Shown in pieces: positions 22,843 through 33,830 of a stretch of 64,000 nucleotides of DNA. Position numbers and translations under genes: made by a program. The notes beneath the pieces were generated by a model that saw nothing but the letters and a program-made list of their open reading frames with translations, ran no database searches and had not been told where the DNA came from. The stretch's first letter is position 1, and each line of letters starts with the position of its first letter. The DNA is from Panaeolus papilionaceus (Eukaryota; Basidiomycota; Agaricomycetes; Agaricales). The DNA lies in NCBI GenBank assembly GCA_015501605.1, contig JADNRZ010000009.1:248001-312000 (forward strand). Reading direction: 5' to 3'.

Positions 22843-24253
22843 CTATATACAGGAAGTTAACTCTTCATATGTAGAATAGAGCTTGAGCGATTCAAGCCAC
22901 CTCTCCGACTTCTGCTCCATCTGGCTATCATACATCTGTCTATGTCGAATCTTAAGCTCCGATTCAGTCATGCATGAGTTCATGACCCATCTAAAAAGTC
23001 CACCAGCACTGTACTGAGTAAATGAAAGCCTGCACTCGCCTTCTTGGACAGATGTGTTGGAGTGGGTGAGGCAGGCGGAGGGTATTAAGATGGTTGAGTA
23101 AGGGGGAAATTCAATAGCCAGCTTAAGATCCCAAAGGATGAGGTGACCTCCAAGCTTTGGATCAAAGTCACCCATGGACTGAATGGCGCATAGGCCATAG
23201 GGTAAATTCAATGAGTCGCGATGTTTAAAGGTTCGCACCTGAGGGCCTAGGTTGAGAGTGGCACATGCGAAGGCAATTCCGGGGAAGTTGCGGTTTGCAC
23301 CCGTTGCATTCTCCACTGAATTTAGCGTCTGTTGATAATGGAGATAAAGGCGTGGGGCCCATAGCTGAAAGGCGCCTAGATGAGGTCATTGGGAGCATTA
23401 GCAGAGGTCTGCGATTTAAGTATGCTAGGCTCACCATCAGCATAACTTGCCATTCGATGCAGGTCTCTATCCTGGAGCAGTGAGGCGATGAGTGTGCTGT
23501 GTGAGCCTGATGACAGCCGCTGGGGCTTAGTTTGCCCATTTCCATAGGAAATCCCAAAGGCGATGGCTGGGAATGCGCCACGGCGATGCATGGTTTCCTT
23601 GTCAGAGAACGTCTCGAGATCCCTCGCAGTCTGAGCCCTCAAAAAAAAATTTTGGCATGCCTGAACATAGGCGGGGTCCCTCGGTCTCCCTGCAAGGACT
23701 CCTATGATGCGTCCTTCACAGTCAGACAAGGGCATGGGGTCACTAGGTCAGAAAGGGTCAATACATGTATTGAGAATTGACAAAATAGCACCTACACGCC
23801 GTCCCACTCCACCACCCTAAAACCCATGGCCTCCAGATCGCCCAGTTTATACTCCCTTTCATTTTCGGCCTTTGTTCCACCCAGTCGCATCCCAGAAAAG
23901 GCTCCCTTGGTTGCAGGCATGGAGGAGGCATCATATGGCAGGTCAATATGTTCTGACAGCTGCACATGCTCAAAGATCGTTCGCGGGCTCGCACTGTGTC
24001 CACGAGATTCCACAGCCTGCTTGCGTTTATGAGCCCTTTTCCGATTCCGTGAAGACTGATGGGGGCCTTGATCGTCGTCAATCTGGGTGGCCAATACAGC
24101 CGATGCAGCCATTGTGGGAGTCTGTTCAATGAGGGCCTGCTCCAGGTCATCGGGCTCATCTACTTGACTTGCCATACAACCTGCTACTTCGTCCAAGGCC
24201 ACTGTCATATTGAACCCATTCAGTTCAATCCTAGGCATGGGCTTGCAGTTCAT
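22843..24253 (-). CDS. TET/JBP-like 2-oxoglutarate/Fe(II) dioxygenase
   Basis: Predicted nuclear oxygenase that converts 5-methylcytosine to hydroxymethyl and further oxidised forms using Fe(II), O2 and 2-oxoglutarate. Three exons: 24253-23796, 23742-23435, 23375-22843, total 1299 nt, 432 residues. ATG 24238 is an alternative start. The N-terminal 100 residues are polar with a basic RNRKRAHKRK patch. The core has the WDGV...GRIIGVLAGRP lead-in typical of fungal members and the metal-binding KHRD motif (H307, D309). It continues with GGHLILWDL, IEFPPYSTILIPSA, the distal His in THSN (H360), and the 2OG-binding Arg with SFTQYSAGGLFRW (R371). All ligands are present. The first intron is best placed with donor GTAGGT at 23795; a donor two bases upstream would break the frame. 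It is divergent from the transposase. Confidence 0.88.
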
Positions 24254-24563
24254 CAGTAACTTAGATGAGCGGTAAGAATAGCTCAGAGGCTCCTAAAATA
24301 ATAACTGCCAGAAAGCGTACTGGCTCGGATCCAGGGGTGATTCCAAGTCAGCAAGCATCCTAGCAGTTATTTTCTAGGTCCGATGAGGGTTTGAATCCAT
24401 GGAGAGGCTTACTGGGGAGGCAGTACTCGACACTGTGCTTGTCATGCTGAACCATGGAAGACGGAAAAGGCAATTCTCCCTCTCCTGCAAATGAAATCAG
24501 CTGAGTTCCAACATCCCGTCATGTGACTCCACACTGCTCTTCTGGAGGCCTTTGCTCGTTGCC
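24254..24563. promoter_or_regulatory. Shared spacer between TET/JBP and transposase genes
   Basis: This 310-bp region separates two genes transcribed in opposite directions, so it should carry both promoters and could co-regulate them. No clear TATA box is visible. Confidence 0.5.
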
Positions 24564-27500
24564 ATGCCCATCGGAATTGTACCCTCTAAAACGTCTGGAA
24601 AGCCAGCATGCAACACAGTCCAGCACTTATTCAGGCAGCAAAAGGCTCAGGTAGCAGCCAGCAACCCATCTCTCACCCGTCAACCTCAACCCAGTGCCAG
24701 CTCATTGATGCCCGGCTCTGCATTCTCTAACAGCGTCATACACACCCACTCCGGTTATCGAAAAAAGGCCAACAATGAACGCCTGACTCGACGGGCCTTA
24801 CAAGCTCGCATTCAGGTCGAGAAAGAGGAGCAAGCTCTGCGGCTTAGCGCCTTGTCTACAAGCGAACGCGATGCCCTCAAGGCAGCATGTGCACCGTTGA
24901 ACGATGTCTCCCCCTCAGATGATGTTGACGACGATAGTGATGGGCACATGCACATTGATCCGCTGGATGTTCTTAGCGGGGGTTTGGCAATGGATATTAG
25001 CCATGCTGGTGGAGAGCTGAGTGCCCTTTTATCTATTGGGGATGACCTTTTTGGCGTAAACAGGTGGGTAGCCTTATTTCCTATTGCTATGCTAGTGTCT
25101 GATGTGTTAATAAAAATAGGACGAAATATCACGATTACAGGACGCGTCGTAACCGCGTAGAGTGCCAGAATCTGGCATTCAATGCACAAATGGATGCTAT
25201 GGTTAGGTCGTACATGGCATGGGCACATGCAAAGGGGGATGAAGTGCTGTCAGACGAGCACAAGGGCCCAGAAGCTGTTCAAACTGGGCCATTCAGCAAG
25301 CTGCTGGTCATGGATACCTTTTGTGAGCCATTTCCAGGACCCTTTCCCTGCGTTGAGCTAACCCAGATGCCCCAGATGCCCGCCAAGTTCAAGTTTATCA
25401 CGGCGAGGGCGACGAAACCGTCGTTGCCTCCATAATTCGCCACGGCTATATACCTTGCTCCCCTCTTCGACCCTCTGTCGCCTTTACCGTCAGGACGCTT
25501 CAAATGTATCAAACCGCTCGCAATCGCTGCCCCCAGCTCTCCATTCATTCCTTCATCAAAACCCTTTGCGACCTCTACCAACGCCCTTTTAAACGCAGCC
25601 TGTCGCGTCAATTTTCCATATGCCTAGACCTGTACCTTGAGCTGAAGCGTCAGGTGGAAGCTCAGGTCATGGCCGCTCTTCAGCGCGATACTCCGGACTG
25701 GCGGCTACGAAATGCCTGCATCGCCTGCACCTACAGGTTGAAGGATGAAAAGCACCTTAGGTTCAAGATGCTGTACACCGTTGACGGAAACGACTCCCTG
25801 AAACGCATTGCACGTCGGGAAACTGCAGCGGAATACGATCCTGAGAAGAGCGACCATCCCGTCTTAGGCGCATCCTCCGAGTCTATTGACAGTCGCCGTG
25901 TGGGGCAGGGCCTTCATCTTACCAGAGAGGAGGTTGATTCCCTTTCATCTCGGCAAACCGGGGAGGGGGACGAGGAATCTGTTGAGGATGGAAACCCTTG
26001 CGCAGAACGCTGGCGTAATATGAAGACCTCATTGACTGCCAAGATGTGGGGGGTGTTTGAGGAGACTGGGATTTTTGTTGCCCTTTGCCGCCACGGGTTT
26101 ACACTGCTAACAACGGACATGGTTAGAAGCGGTGAGCTGTATGGTGTTCTCTATCATCATCACCCCTTCCATGCTCACCACACGCCAACCTTAGCTCAAA
26201 ATATCCCGTTGCCATCGTCTCCAAGATGGTTGATACATTTGGAGAGGATTTAGCCTTGGGTTATGACATAGGGTGTCGCTTTTCCACCACCCTTTCAAGA
26301 AGCTCCATTGCAAGCAAAGTGAAGAAGAATCGTCATTATTGCCTCGTGGGTGCTTTTCACGGGCACGCGCACAACCGACTCTGCCAGTCTAAAAACCTAG
26401 CAACCTACGTCGAGGGCGTTGGCCTGGAGGGCTTTGAAACCTGCGAGCCGCATTTCTCAGAGACCAACAAAATGGCCCCATCAACAAGGCACGCCAGCGA
26501 ATTCCACCGCCTGCAAACATTCGTAGAGTTTACCAACCATAGGGACCGCTTCGAAAAATATCAGAACCTGAGTAAGTGTTTGCCGACATAAGCAGTCATT
26601 GGTATTGATTATACGACAGGCACTCATCTGCTCAACAACTACAAGCAAGCACTATCGATATTGGAGACCAAACACGACGTAATGGAGACTTTGAATAGGC
26701 TTGGAGCGGAAAGCGGTCAGGCTGTTGAGAAATGGCTGAGGGAAGAGGAGGAGTACCTGTCCTCCCTGAAGCGGGAGCCTCCAGAGGAAACGCTGGAGAT
26801 GGAATACTTCGTTCTATTGGGGAACCTCATGCTGGCTGAGTGAGTGGCTATTTAGGGCATCACGATTTACTTACCAAGACCTCTTCCAGGGATGAGCTTG
26901 CACAGAACGATGAGCTCTTTGCCGCCAATGTCACCCCCCAGACCATTCATCTCCCTGACAAAACTCAAACCACTGAAACCGCGCGTCGACATCTACGAGA
27001 GACCCATTTCGCCCGCCTGAGTGCCGTGCAAACGATGGAGAAGCGCGCGGGCATTGCGGTCCGATGGACGAGAGATTCAGAGAAGTGGAGGGAGACAGAG
27101 CAGAGGGTTGTTCTTCGCCAATATCAAAGGAGCTTGGACACCCTGGAGGGCCTCGTGGTAGCTCGTATGTTTGAGCTTACCAAGATGAATATGTCTCAGA
27201 CTGGTTAGTACGCTCTCATCTTTTCCTTGACCGTTGCCGTATTAATCAGCATCCTATTAGGCTATAGCCTTCGAAAACACATTGCAGCGGCGCTCAAGAG
27301 TCGGTCTAAGGCAATTCGAACCGCCCTTGTCAAGTATAACGCCGCCGCCGCCGCTCTCAACCCCCCTAGACAAGAGCTGACATGGGAGGAGGTAGTTGAC
27401 TATGCCTTTCTTGCCGACTTCGACCTCCTACGTGACTGCCGGCAAGACATTCGACAACGTCCTTGGGCAACACCAGCAGCTCGACACGCGTTGGACCGCT

Positions 27501-28048
27501 ACTTCAAACTACTACGCGCCGCAGAGGAAATTGACCGCCTGAATATCGAAATCCATAGGCTATGGACATTTATTCGGCATGAGGACGCATTTCTCCTCTC
27601 TAAGGAGCAGGAGATATCGGCCACCAACCCCACCCTTGCCTCTGCCATTCGCTCCTATCGCTCCGAGACCTGCCGCTTCATCGAGCACCATACTACGATC
27701 CTCAATCAAATCCGTCAGCTCAAAGGCTACACCGGCAAGCCTGCGTCATGCTTTGGGGTCCCCATTTCGCCTCCCCCCTCATCAACAACCTCTGCACCAG
27801 CTGCACCTACTACAACGCCCTGTGCACCTCATGCTCCCGCATTGTCCTGCTCGCCAACCAGTGCCCCTCCGTCGTCAACACCAGCCAAATCAACCAACTC
27901 GCCCCACACGATCATGGATATTGATGATGAGGACGACAAGGATGAAACCGAGGACGATTTCGAACAGGATCAGGAAGGGGAGGACCAGGATGAGGCAGTC
28001 TTATCGGCCTATACAAGCTTACTCACTATTTCTAATGACTTGTCTTAA
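24564..28048 (+). CDS. KDZ (Kyakuja-Dileera-Zisupton) transposase
   Basis: Seven exons (24564-25063, 25120-25322, 25388-26138, 26195-26571, 26620-26839, 26890-27203, 27261-28048) total 3153 nt, 1050 residues. Characteristic KDZ blocks appear in order: KYHDYRTRRNR and MDTFFQVYHGEGD (about 230, putative first Asp), GELSKYPVAIVSKMVDTFG, LGYDIGC (about 508, putative second Asp), GAFHGHAHNRLCQ (about 540), GVGLEGFETCEPHFSETN (putative Glu), and a long helical C-terminal part. The tail is Ala/Pro/Ser/Thr-rich, then strongly acidic (DDEDDKDETEDD). The family uses an RNase H-like DDE fold to cut and join element ends. The gene is open throughout. ATG 24564 is the first in the exon; a 5' exon further upstream cannot be excluded. 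Confidence 0.9.
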
Positions 28049-28092
28049 TATCATTACCCATTCCGCTGTTTATTGTAATTAATTGATTTTTC

Positions 28093-28461
28093 TTTGTTTT
28101 TTCCAAAAAAAAACGGGCCTGAAATGAGCAAAGGAAGATAATATGTTGAGCTCGTCGTGGACAACAACGACGACGATATAATTGATGATGGGAGCGATGA
28201 CAGCGACTACATTGATGGTGATGATGGGACGTCGGCCAAGATGAGTCCCTGACAACAGGGAGCGGCTACCGAACATCCCGGTTCCCAATGACGTGGCTCT
28301 ATAGCTCAGTGCCCAGCAGTCTCCTAGCTGTTGTTCAAGTCCCCAGAGATATTCATTGCTATTCAGCGTAGTGTGAACTCATATAAAATCATTCTAACAA
28401 GACTGGAACTCTCAGGGCATGTTCCAGTCTAATTTGATCTGTCATCTGGGAGTCACAGGTG
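28093..28461 (-). repeat. Right terminal inverted repeat, 369 bp
   Basis: Inverted copy of 17070-17438. The outer end reads GTCACAGGTG and abuts the right target-site duplication. The transposase stop codon lies 45 bp inside it. Confidence 0.95.
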
Positions 28462-28469
28462 TAATGGGT
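28462..28469. repeat. Target-site duplication, right copy (TAATGGGT)
   Basis: Exact match to 17062-17069. The 336 bp beyond it, up to the sen54 stop, holds no gene. Confidence 0.95.
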
Positions 28470-28805
28470 GCAATTTAGAATTCAAAATGATCAAAATGAC
28501 TATTTTTACTCAGGTTGCTGGAAGAAACTTTGCATTTTGGGGGTTGTGCTATCAAGTAAGTGGTATCCCTTTGTAAAATTCAAGCCAAAATCAAAGTGAC
28601 CGTCCAATCATAATGACTGCACCATATCAACCAAGACCCTGTAACACTTGTCCAGGCCGTTCGCAGGTCTAAAACGCGTCTGACCAATGACTACCTTGTC
28701 ATGTCAAGTGCCCAGTTGAAGATAAGGCAACGCCTCGATTTCTGCTTCGTTTCGTACAGATGACCGAGGGGTCGTGAAAGGAATTGTCCTAATGCGCATG
28801 AATGT

Positions 28806-30448
28806 TTATGCCATGGGCCACTCTGTGAATTCTCCTTGACCAAAACGGAAAAAGCTAATGTTGCCCGTATCCACAGCAGCGATGATGACGATCTTCTTCC
28901 CGGTTTTCAGAGCCACGAATGGGTTAATTCTGCGGACAGGTGAAGGGGCTTCTGAGGAAGACTGGGGAAAGAGCGACGAGAACAATCCCCCAAACCAGGA
29001 AATAGTCTTCAACTTGGAAGCAGGGGGGATAGGTGAATCAGGAACCGGTTTTGGTTTATCTTTTGGTTCGTTGGAATGGAGGTTGCGCCTGGGGCGTGGA
29101 GCAGGAAGAGGGGACTCCGGCACCTGGTCAAACAGGTTCGACAATTCCTGAAGGGTAGGCGTAGGCGTTGTCCGTGCACTGTGAATCCTGTCAATGCGGC
29201 TATAAAATTATGCGAATGAAAGAGCAACAAACTTTACAACCACGATTTGGAAATCAGGAGGGGGAGGCGCGGATTTTTTGAATGGGGTAGATGGCTTATA
29301 CAGATTGAAAAATATTTTGTATGGTGATGATGGGTTCAATTTGTTCGTGGTGTGAAGTAGGGTGCTATGTCCGGCCGGCATAAAGCGCAACGATTGATAT
29401 ATAGATGCTATGGAGAATCAGATAAAGGTTATTCCATAGTGTGAGGAGACGTACCGTAGCTATCATTCGACGCACACCACAGCCGACCAATGCGAATCGG
29501 TTTCCACCAGTTTAGACCTCCAAAGACGATCCTTAGTGCATTTGATATAGAGTTTGATATAAATGAGCAAAAGGATGTCCATATAGATAGCTTCTTGGGT
29601 TCTATGGGACCTGTTTCTGTGGGCACAGGATAATACGATTCCGGTGGCTCTGTGCGTGTGACGACATAACCCAATCTTTTCAGATAGCTATATACCTAGA
29701 AAACACAAATGAACTACTGTTTGACACACAAGATACAATGATTGACATACCTGGAACTTTTCCAGGGTAAGGTCTTCCCTTCCAATCATCTCAGCAAACG
29801 CTTGCTGAACCGACATTGGTGTGCCGTCCACACCCTCTGGCAGAGTAGGATCGGAGCCACGGTCGTACCAACAGAATAAGGAGCCGCGCTCTATAAGGTA
29901 GATGGCTTCTTCTGGTAATAACTCAAGGCGTTTCTGGATTTTTAAGACACCATCCTCTCCCAGTACCGATCGTGGTGCGGAATGACCCATATTGGAGAAA
30001 TGGATGCCTCGGGCAGTAGTCACACAGGTACGTCCCAGAGATGGGTACCAGGTTCCATAGCTAACAGATTTACTGAAAATAGGCGTTAATATCTGTGACG
30101 AGGTATATTGCGCGCTTTATGTACCTGCTTATCGTTCTCTGACTTTTCAAAGTTTCAAACATAGCCGCTCGGGATCTATCCAAAACATGTTGCTGAAGAT
30201 TTGTTCCCCCTTCTCCTCTTGGTTCATACTCTTTTTCACCACGCTTCGGGATCACAGGTCGAGCGGAAGCTGGTCTTCAGTAGTCAATCAGAAGCCAAGT
30301 TCTTAGTGCTCAACTATCAGCAAGCTCACAGTAATTTTGTCCAATCCAGGCCGCCTTCCTCATCGTCAGAATTTTGGTCATCCTGTTGTTCTTCAGTAGT
30401 TGGAAGGTTCTTCAGTGCCGAGCTAGGTACTTCCAAAGCATCATCCAT
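28806..30448 (-). CDS. SEN54: tRNA-splicing endonuclease subunit Sen54
   Basis: Structural subunit of the heterotetrameric nuclear endonuclease that cuts introns from pre-tRNA. Six exons (30448-30330, 30274-30125, 30072-29751, 29695-29455, 29407-29233, 29199-28806) total 1401 nt, 466 residues. The Sen54 N-terminal domain is clear: GTWYPSLGRT, KRLELLPEEAIYLIERGSL, PMSVQQAFAEMI, LEKFQVYSYLKRLGYVVTRT (about residues 110-210). The C-terminal endonuclease-like fold ends with FVALKTGKKIVIIAAVDTGNISFFRFG. A Pro/Lys/Ser-rich linker separates them, as in other fungal Sen54 proteins. No active-site triad is expected in this subunit. It is convergent with the aspartic protease across the transposon. Confidence 0.9.
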
Positions 30449-30880
30449 TTTGAAAGCAGAGTAATCTGAATGTTATTGAAGGTTGATTGAAGGAGTCAGA
30501 AAATGTTGGAATCCATCATAACGTTTGGTCCAGGCTTTGAATGGTAACATATCTGGCCGAATCGGGAACTAATTTCCAAATTTGTTCCTTTCCATAAACC
30601 ACATTTTTACAATTTCCTTTGCATTTTATTTGTATTTCCATCTTTCTACGTATTTCTTTGCCTTACATATCCGTTTATACTCCTATTCTTCACTGCGGAA
30701 TAAAAACAAGTGAAAACAGATGGTAGCGTTGAGTCGATTCTAACTCCCTTCTTCATAGTAAGTCATCTTGTTGTTCTTTTATGTGATCGTGGGGTGCTAT
30801 ATCCTCGCATGATACATCGATTTTATGCGCTTTGGGTAAATTGTAGTGGCTCCAGTGGAGACTCCTTGCCTTCACACCGT
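30449..30880. other. Intergenic, AT-rich
   Basis: It includes the 5' flank of sen54 and the 3' flank of 7TM copy 1. T-rich around 30590-30700. No feature is supported. Confidence 0.4.
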
Positions 30881-31985
30881 TCAAGTGACATTGAAGTTGG
30901 AGATATCTTCCGCCACATCCCTCGTCTGAATCCTGTAAAGGATTATCAGGGGTGCAGCGACCTTGATCAATGTCAGAAGGGCACACTAGAATCCAATTAT
31001 GTGAGATTCCACTCACGTAGAGGTGGATAGCGCTCAAAGCCAGGAGCCCTGCAGCCGGGATAGACAATGATAGTAGGACAATCATAATAACGTTGAACAC
31101 TACAACCAGGGCTGCCGACTCCGGAAGGATAACGATAATTCTTCGACATAGCGAGCGATGTCCAGGTCCAACGAGCCTCAGGAGTCTTGAATGGTGTAGC
31201 CATAGGCGTATGGAAATCAAGCCAGTGAATATGATGTTGATGAACGTGCTAACAGAGGCGAAAATAGTCAGTGGTCCAATGACAGGCCGCCATGGTGGGA
31301 CGTAGACATCGAGTTTGAATGGACTGAACCAAGCTGCGAGGAACGCAATCCCGCTGACTTGATTAAATCGAGTTAGTAGTAGCCCGACGCAAATGCTCAT
31401 AAATGTATTTACCAATCGAAGCAAAAGCGATTAGGAAGGGAAATACACACAAAGTCAGGTGTCTAGGCCTCGGTATGTCTCTATAAAGTACCAGGCAACG
31501 CCAAATCTGCATTGCGTAAATGGTAATTGGGAAGCCAGACACGAGATTTCAGGTGCACGCACTCACCATAAACCCATCCATGCCCCAATTGACAATGGTC
31601 AAACATGTTTGCCCAACGAGGTGCGTTAAACCGCAATAAGAGCATTTGGCCTGATCGGGGAGAGAAGTACTGATTCCCAGCGGTAAAAAATAGGTATCGA
31701 ATGCCGCCTACAGCAAATGCAACATCCACAGTGGTTTGGCAAAGGCTCAACAGCATCATTGTCGTCATGTATGTGGCGAAAAAGTATCGCATCCTTTGCG
31801 ATCTCTGGCTATGCTTGCCCAAGACCAATACCATACATTTCACGTATAGGAGAATGAGGAGACTGGAGCCAAACGCAGAACATATCGTGCCAAGTATGTA
31901 CCCAATATTCGGTCAAAATCAGTCGGATGTGGTAGAGAGCACGTATCCCGCTGAAGGCGATAGAGTCAGGTCGGATTTGACTCAT
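30881..31985 (-). pseudogene. 7TM membrane protein family, copy 1 (frameshifted)
   Basis: This has the same four-exon plan as the intact copies (approximate exons 31985-31567, 31508-31415, 31362-31015, 30961-30881). The first exon carries two lesions. A four-base gain lies just after the conserved EYW in TM1 (near 31895), and an extra base follows YFSP (near 31660). Restoring frame after each gives normal family sequence, so these are breaks in an old gene or sequencing errors. Exon 3 is fully open, with three hydrophobic segments. Exon 4 stops at NFNVT, about 60 residues earlier than copies 2 and 4. It is most like copy 3. Confidence 0.72.
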
Positions 31986-32524
31986 AGGCTGTTTGAGGTG
32001 TAGGATGGAAAGGCGATGCGATGCGAATGCTGTCTATGTTATATACGTACGCATCTGACTAGCCAGCACATTGGCTCCATCAAAACCCATCCATTTCTGG
32101 CGCACCATTAGGACGGAAAGTCAGCCGTATAAAATACAGGGCAGTATCGCCTGTGAGAGATTGATAAGATAGCAGTGTGACAGGAATACTTGGGATTCGT
32201 GGTTCATAGAAAATGTCTGTCCTGGTCTTGTTGTTCTTGCACACATGCGAGAATCCATGTCCAGATCCGAGGATTGATAAGGGGAGATTATAAAATGGTT
32301 TAGCGTGTCGAGCACAAATACATATACAAAGTGCGGCGCAACCTTCGTAATCAACCGAAGGGGCTCAAACATCATCACGAGACCCACTGTTCGTTTCAGC
32401 ACTAAAGGTAACGGGTGATGGTTTCACGAAGACCCAACTGGGATCACTGATGGAATTCCAGATAGCCATGCGGAAGCTTGAATTCCGATGCAAGATGGCA
32501 CTATGAGGTTATCATCATTATGCA

Positions 32525-33830
32525 TCAAACGAAGGATTTATGATCTTCGCTATTGATTGTCGCCGGCTCCCGACTGGAAGAGGCCGGGTGAACGATGTCA
32601 TCTGTGAATTGAGTTGTGGTAAGGCAATTGGATGGTTGTTCCCATGGTACAACAGCTTCGGGAGAGCCGGTGTTGGATGTCGCAAACTGGAGTGGCTCGA
32701 GTTGTGATCGTCTGGATACGCATTGTTCAAGTTGTCTGGTGACATTGAAATTCGAAATTTCTGTCACCACATCTCGGTCGCTATGAATCCTGTAGAGAAT
32801 AATCAAAGGGGACGCGGCCTTCGTTGAAGTCAGCAGAGGCTAACGGGTTGGAAATGCATCAGAGATTTCACTCACATAGATATGAACAGCGCTACAGGCA
32901 ACAGGCGTCGAACCTGCGGGGAATAAGAACAGCAGAACGATCATGACAATGTTCGCGACAACCACCACAGCTGCTGATTCCGAAAGGATGATAACAACCC
33001 TTCGATATATTGACCCATATCCTGGTCCCAGAATCTTCTGAAGCCTTGACCGATGTAACCACAGGCGTACAGATATCAAGGCGGTGAATGCGATGTTGAT
33101 GAAAAGAGTGACCGAAGCGAAGAATGAAAGTGGACCAATAACGGGTCTCCAAGGCGTTTCTTTGATGCCAGAGAGCTGGCCTGGAGCGAGCGATGGCACG
33201 ATGAACAAAATGCCGCTAGCTTTAAAACAATCAGTCAGATATGGTATGATTTTATTTTATTTTATAAAGACACTCACCCAGTGATGCACCGCCGAGGGCG
33301 AAGGCAAATGTGCATAGAGCCAGACGGCTGAGCCTGGGCAGGTCTCTGTATAGTACCATGCACCTCCAAATCTATATTTCAACATCGGTGTGTTAGTTTC
33401 AAATTAGAGTCAATTCAATAACATTGTCAACGCTCACCATGAACCCATCCATGCCCCAGTTGACCGTGGCCGCGCTGACCTGCACAACTATTTCCACTGC
33501 TTGACAGTATAAGCATTCGGCCTTCTCAAGAGAGAAGTATTCGGATCCAACTTGTGCAACTAGACGTCGAACGCTACCGATAACAAACACACCAGTCGCA
33601 GTGGTTTGAATAAGGCTTAGAGACATCATCGTAGTCATGTACGTGAGTAGGAAATATCGCATCCCTCGAGATCTCTGGCTCTGTTTATTCCAGACCAACA
33701 CCATGCATTTAACATAGAGCAAGACCAGCAAACCACAGCCAAACGCTGAGCATATCGCAGCAAGGACCCAGTTCTCCACCATGAGCAGTTGGTTGTTATA
33801 CATTTCGGACATCTGCGTTACTTGGCCCAT
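32525..33830 (-). CDS. 7TM membrane protein family, copy 2 (intact)
   Basis: Four exons (33830-33438, 33371-33278, 33219-32876, 32818-32525) total 1125 nt, 374 residues. Seven hydrophobic segments can be read: VENWVLAAICSAFG..., YFLLTYMTTMMSLSLIQ..., VQVSAATVNWGMDGFM, LALCTFAFALGGASLASGI, VIGPLSFFASVTLFINIAF, SAAVVVVANIVMIVLLFLF, and a last one ending YVAASPLIILYRIH. A polar cytosol-type tail of about 90 residues follows. The N terminus is short with no signal peptide, and the loop after TM2 contains a CxxC pair. This is a receptor-like topology. It does not match the STE3 pheromone-receptor motifs I know, and I do not recognise a named family. Confidence 0.85.

Larger units (their letters stand above)
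17070..28461. mobile_element. KDZ-superfamily DNA transposon carrying a TET/JBP gene, complete (11,392 bp)
   Basis: The element is bounded by perfect 369-bp terminal inverted repeats beginning CACCTGTGACTCCCAG and flanked by the 8-bp duplication TAATGGGT. Inside are two divergent gene pairs: an 804-residue protein (-) with a viroplasmin-like protein (+), and a TET/JBP oxygenase (-) with the KDZ transposase (+). All four coding regions can be spliced without a stop or frameshift. Identical termini plus intact genes imply recent insertion and possible autonomy. It landed between two convergent host genes (aspartic protease and sen54) without interrupting either. The KDZ superfamily (Kyakuja, Dileera, Zisupton) and its pairing with TET/JBP in fungi are established; assignment here rests on protein motifs and the 8-bp duplication. 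Confidence 0.93.

Noticed and set aside
23791..23810. Apparent frame break or stop (GTG TAG) at the first intron of the TET/JBP gene
   Set aside because: Using donor GTAGGT at 23795, with the exon ending GGCGT, restores frame and the WDGV...GRIIGVLAGRP motif, so the gene is intact.
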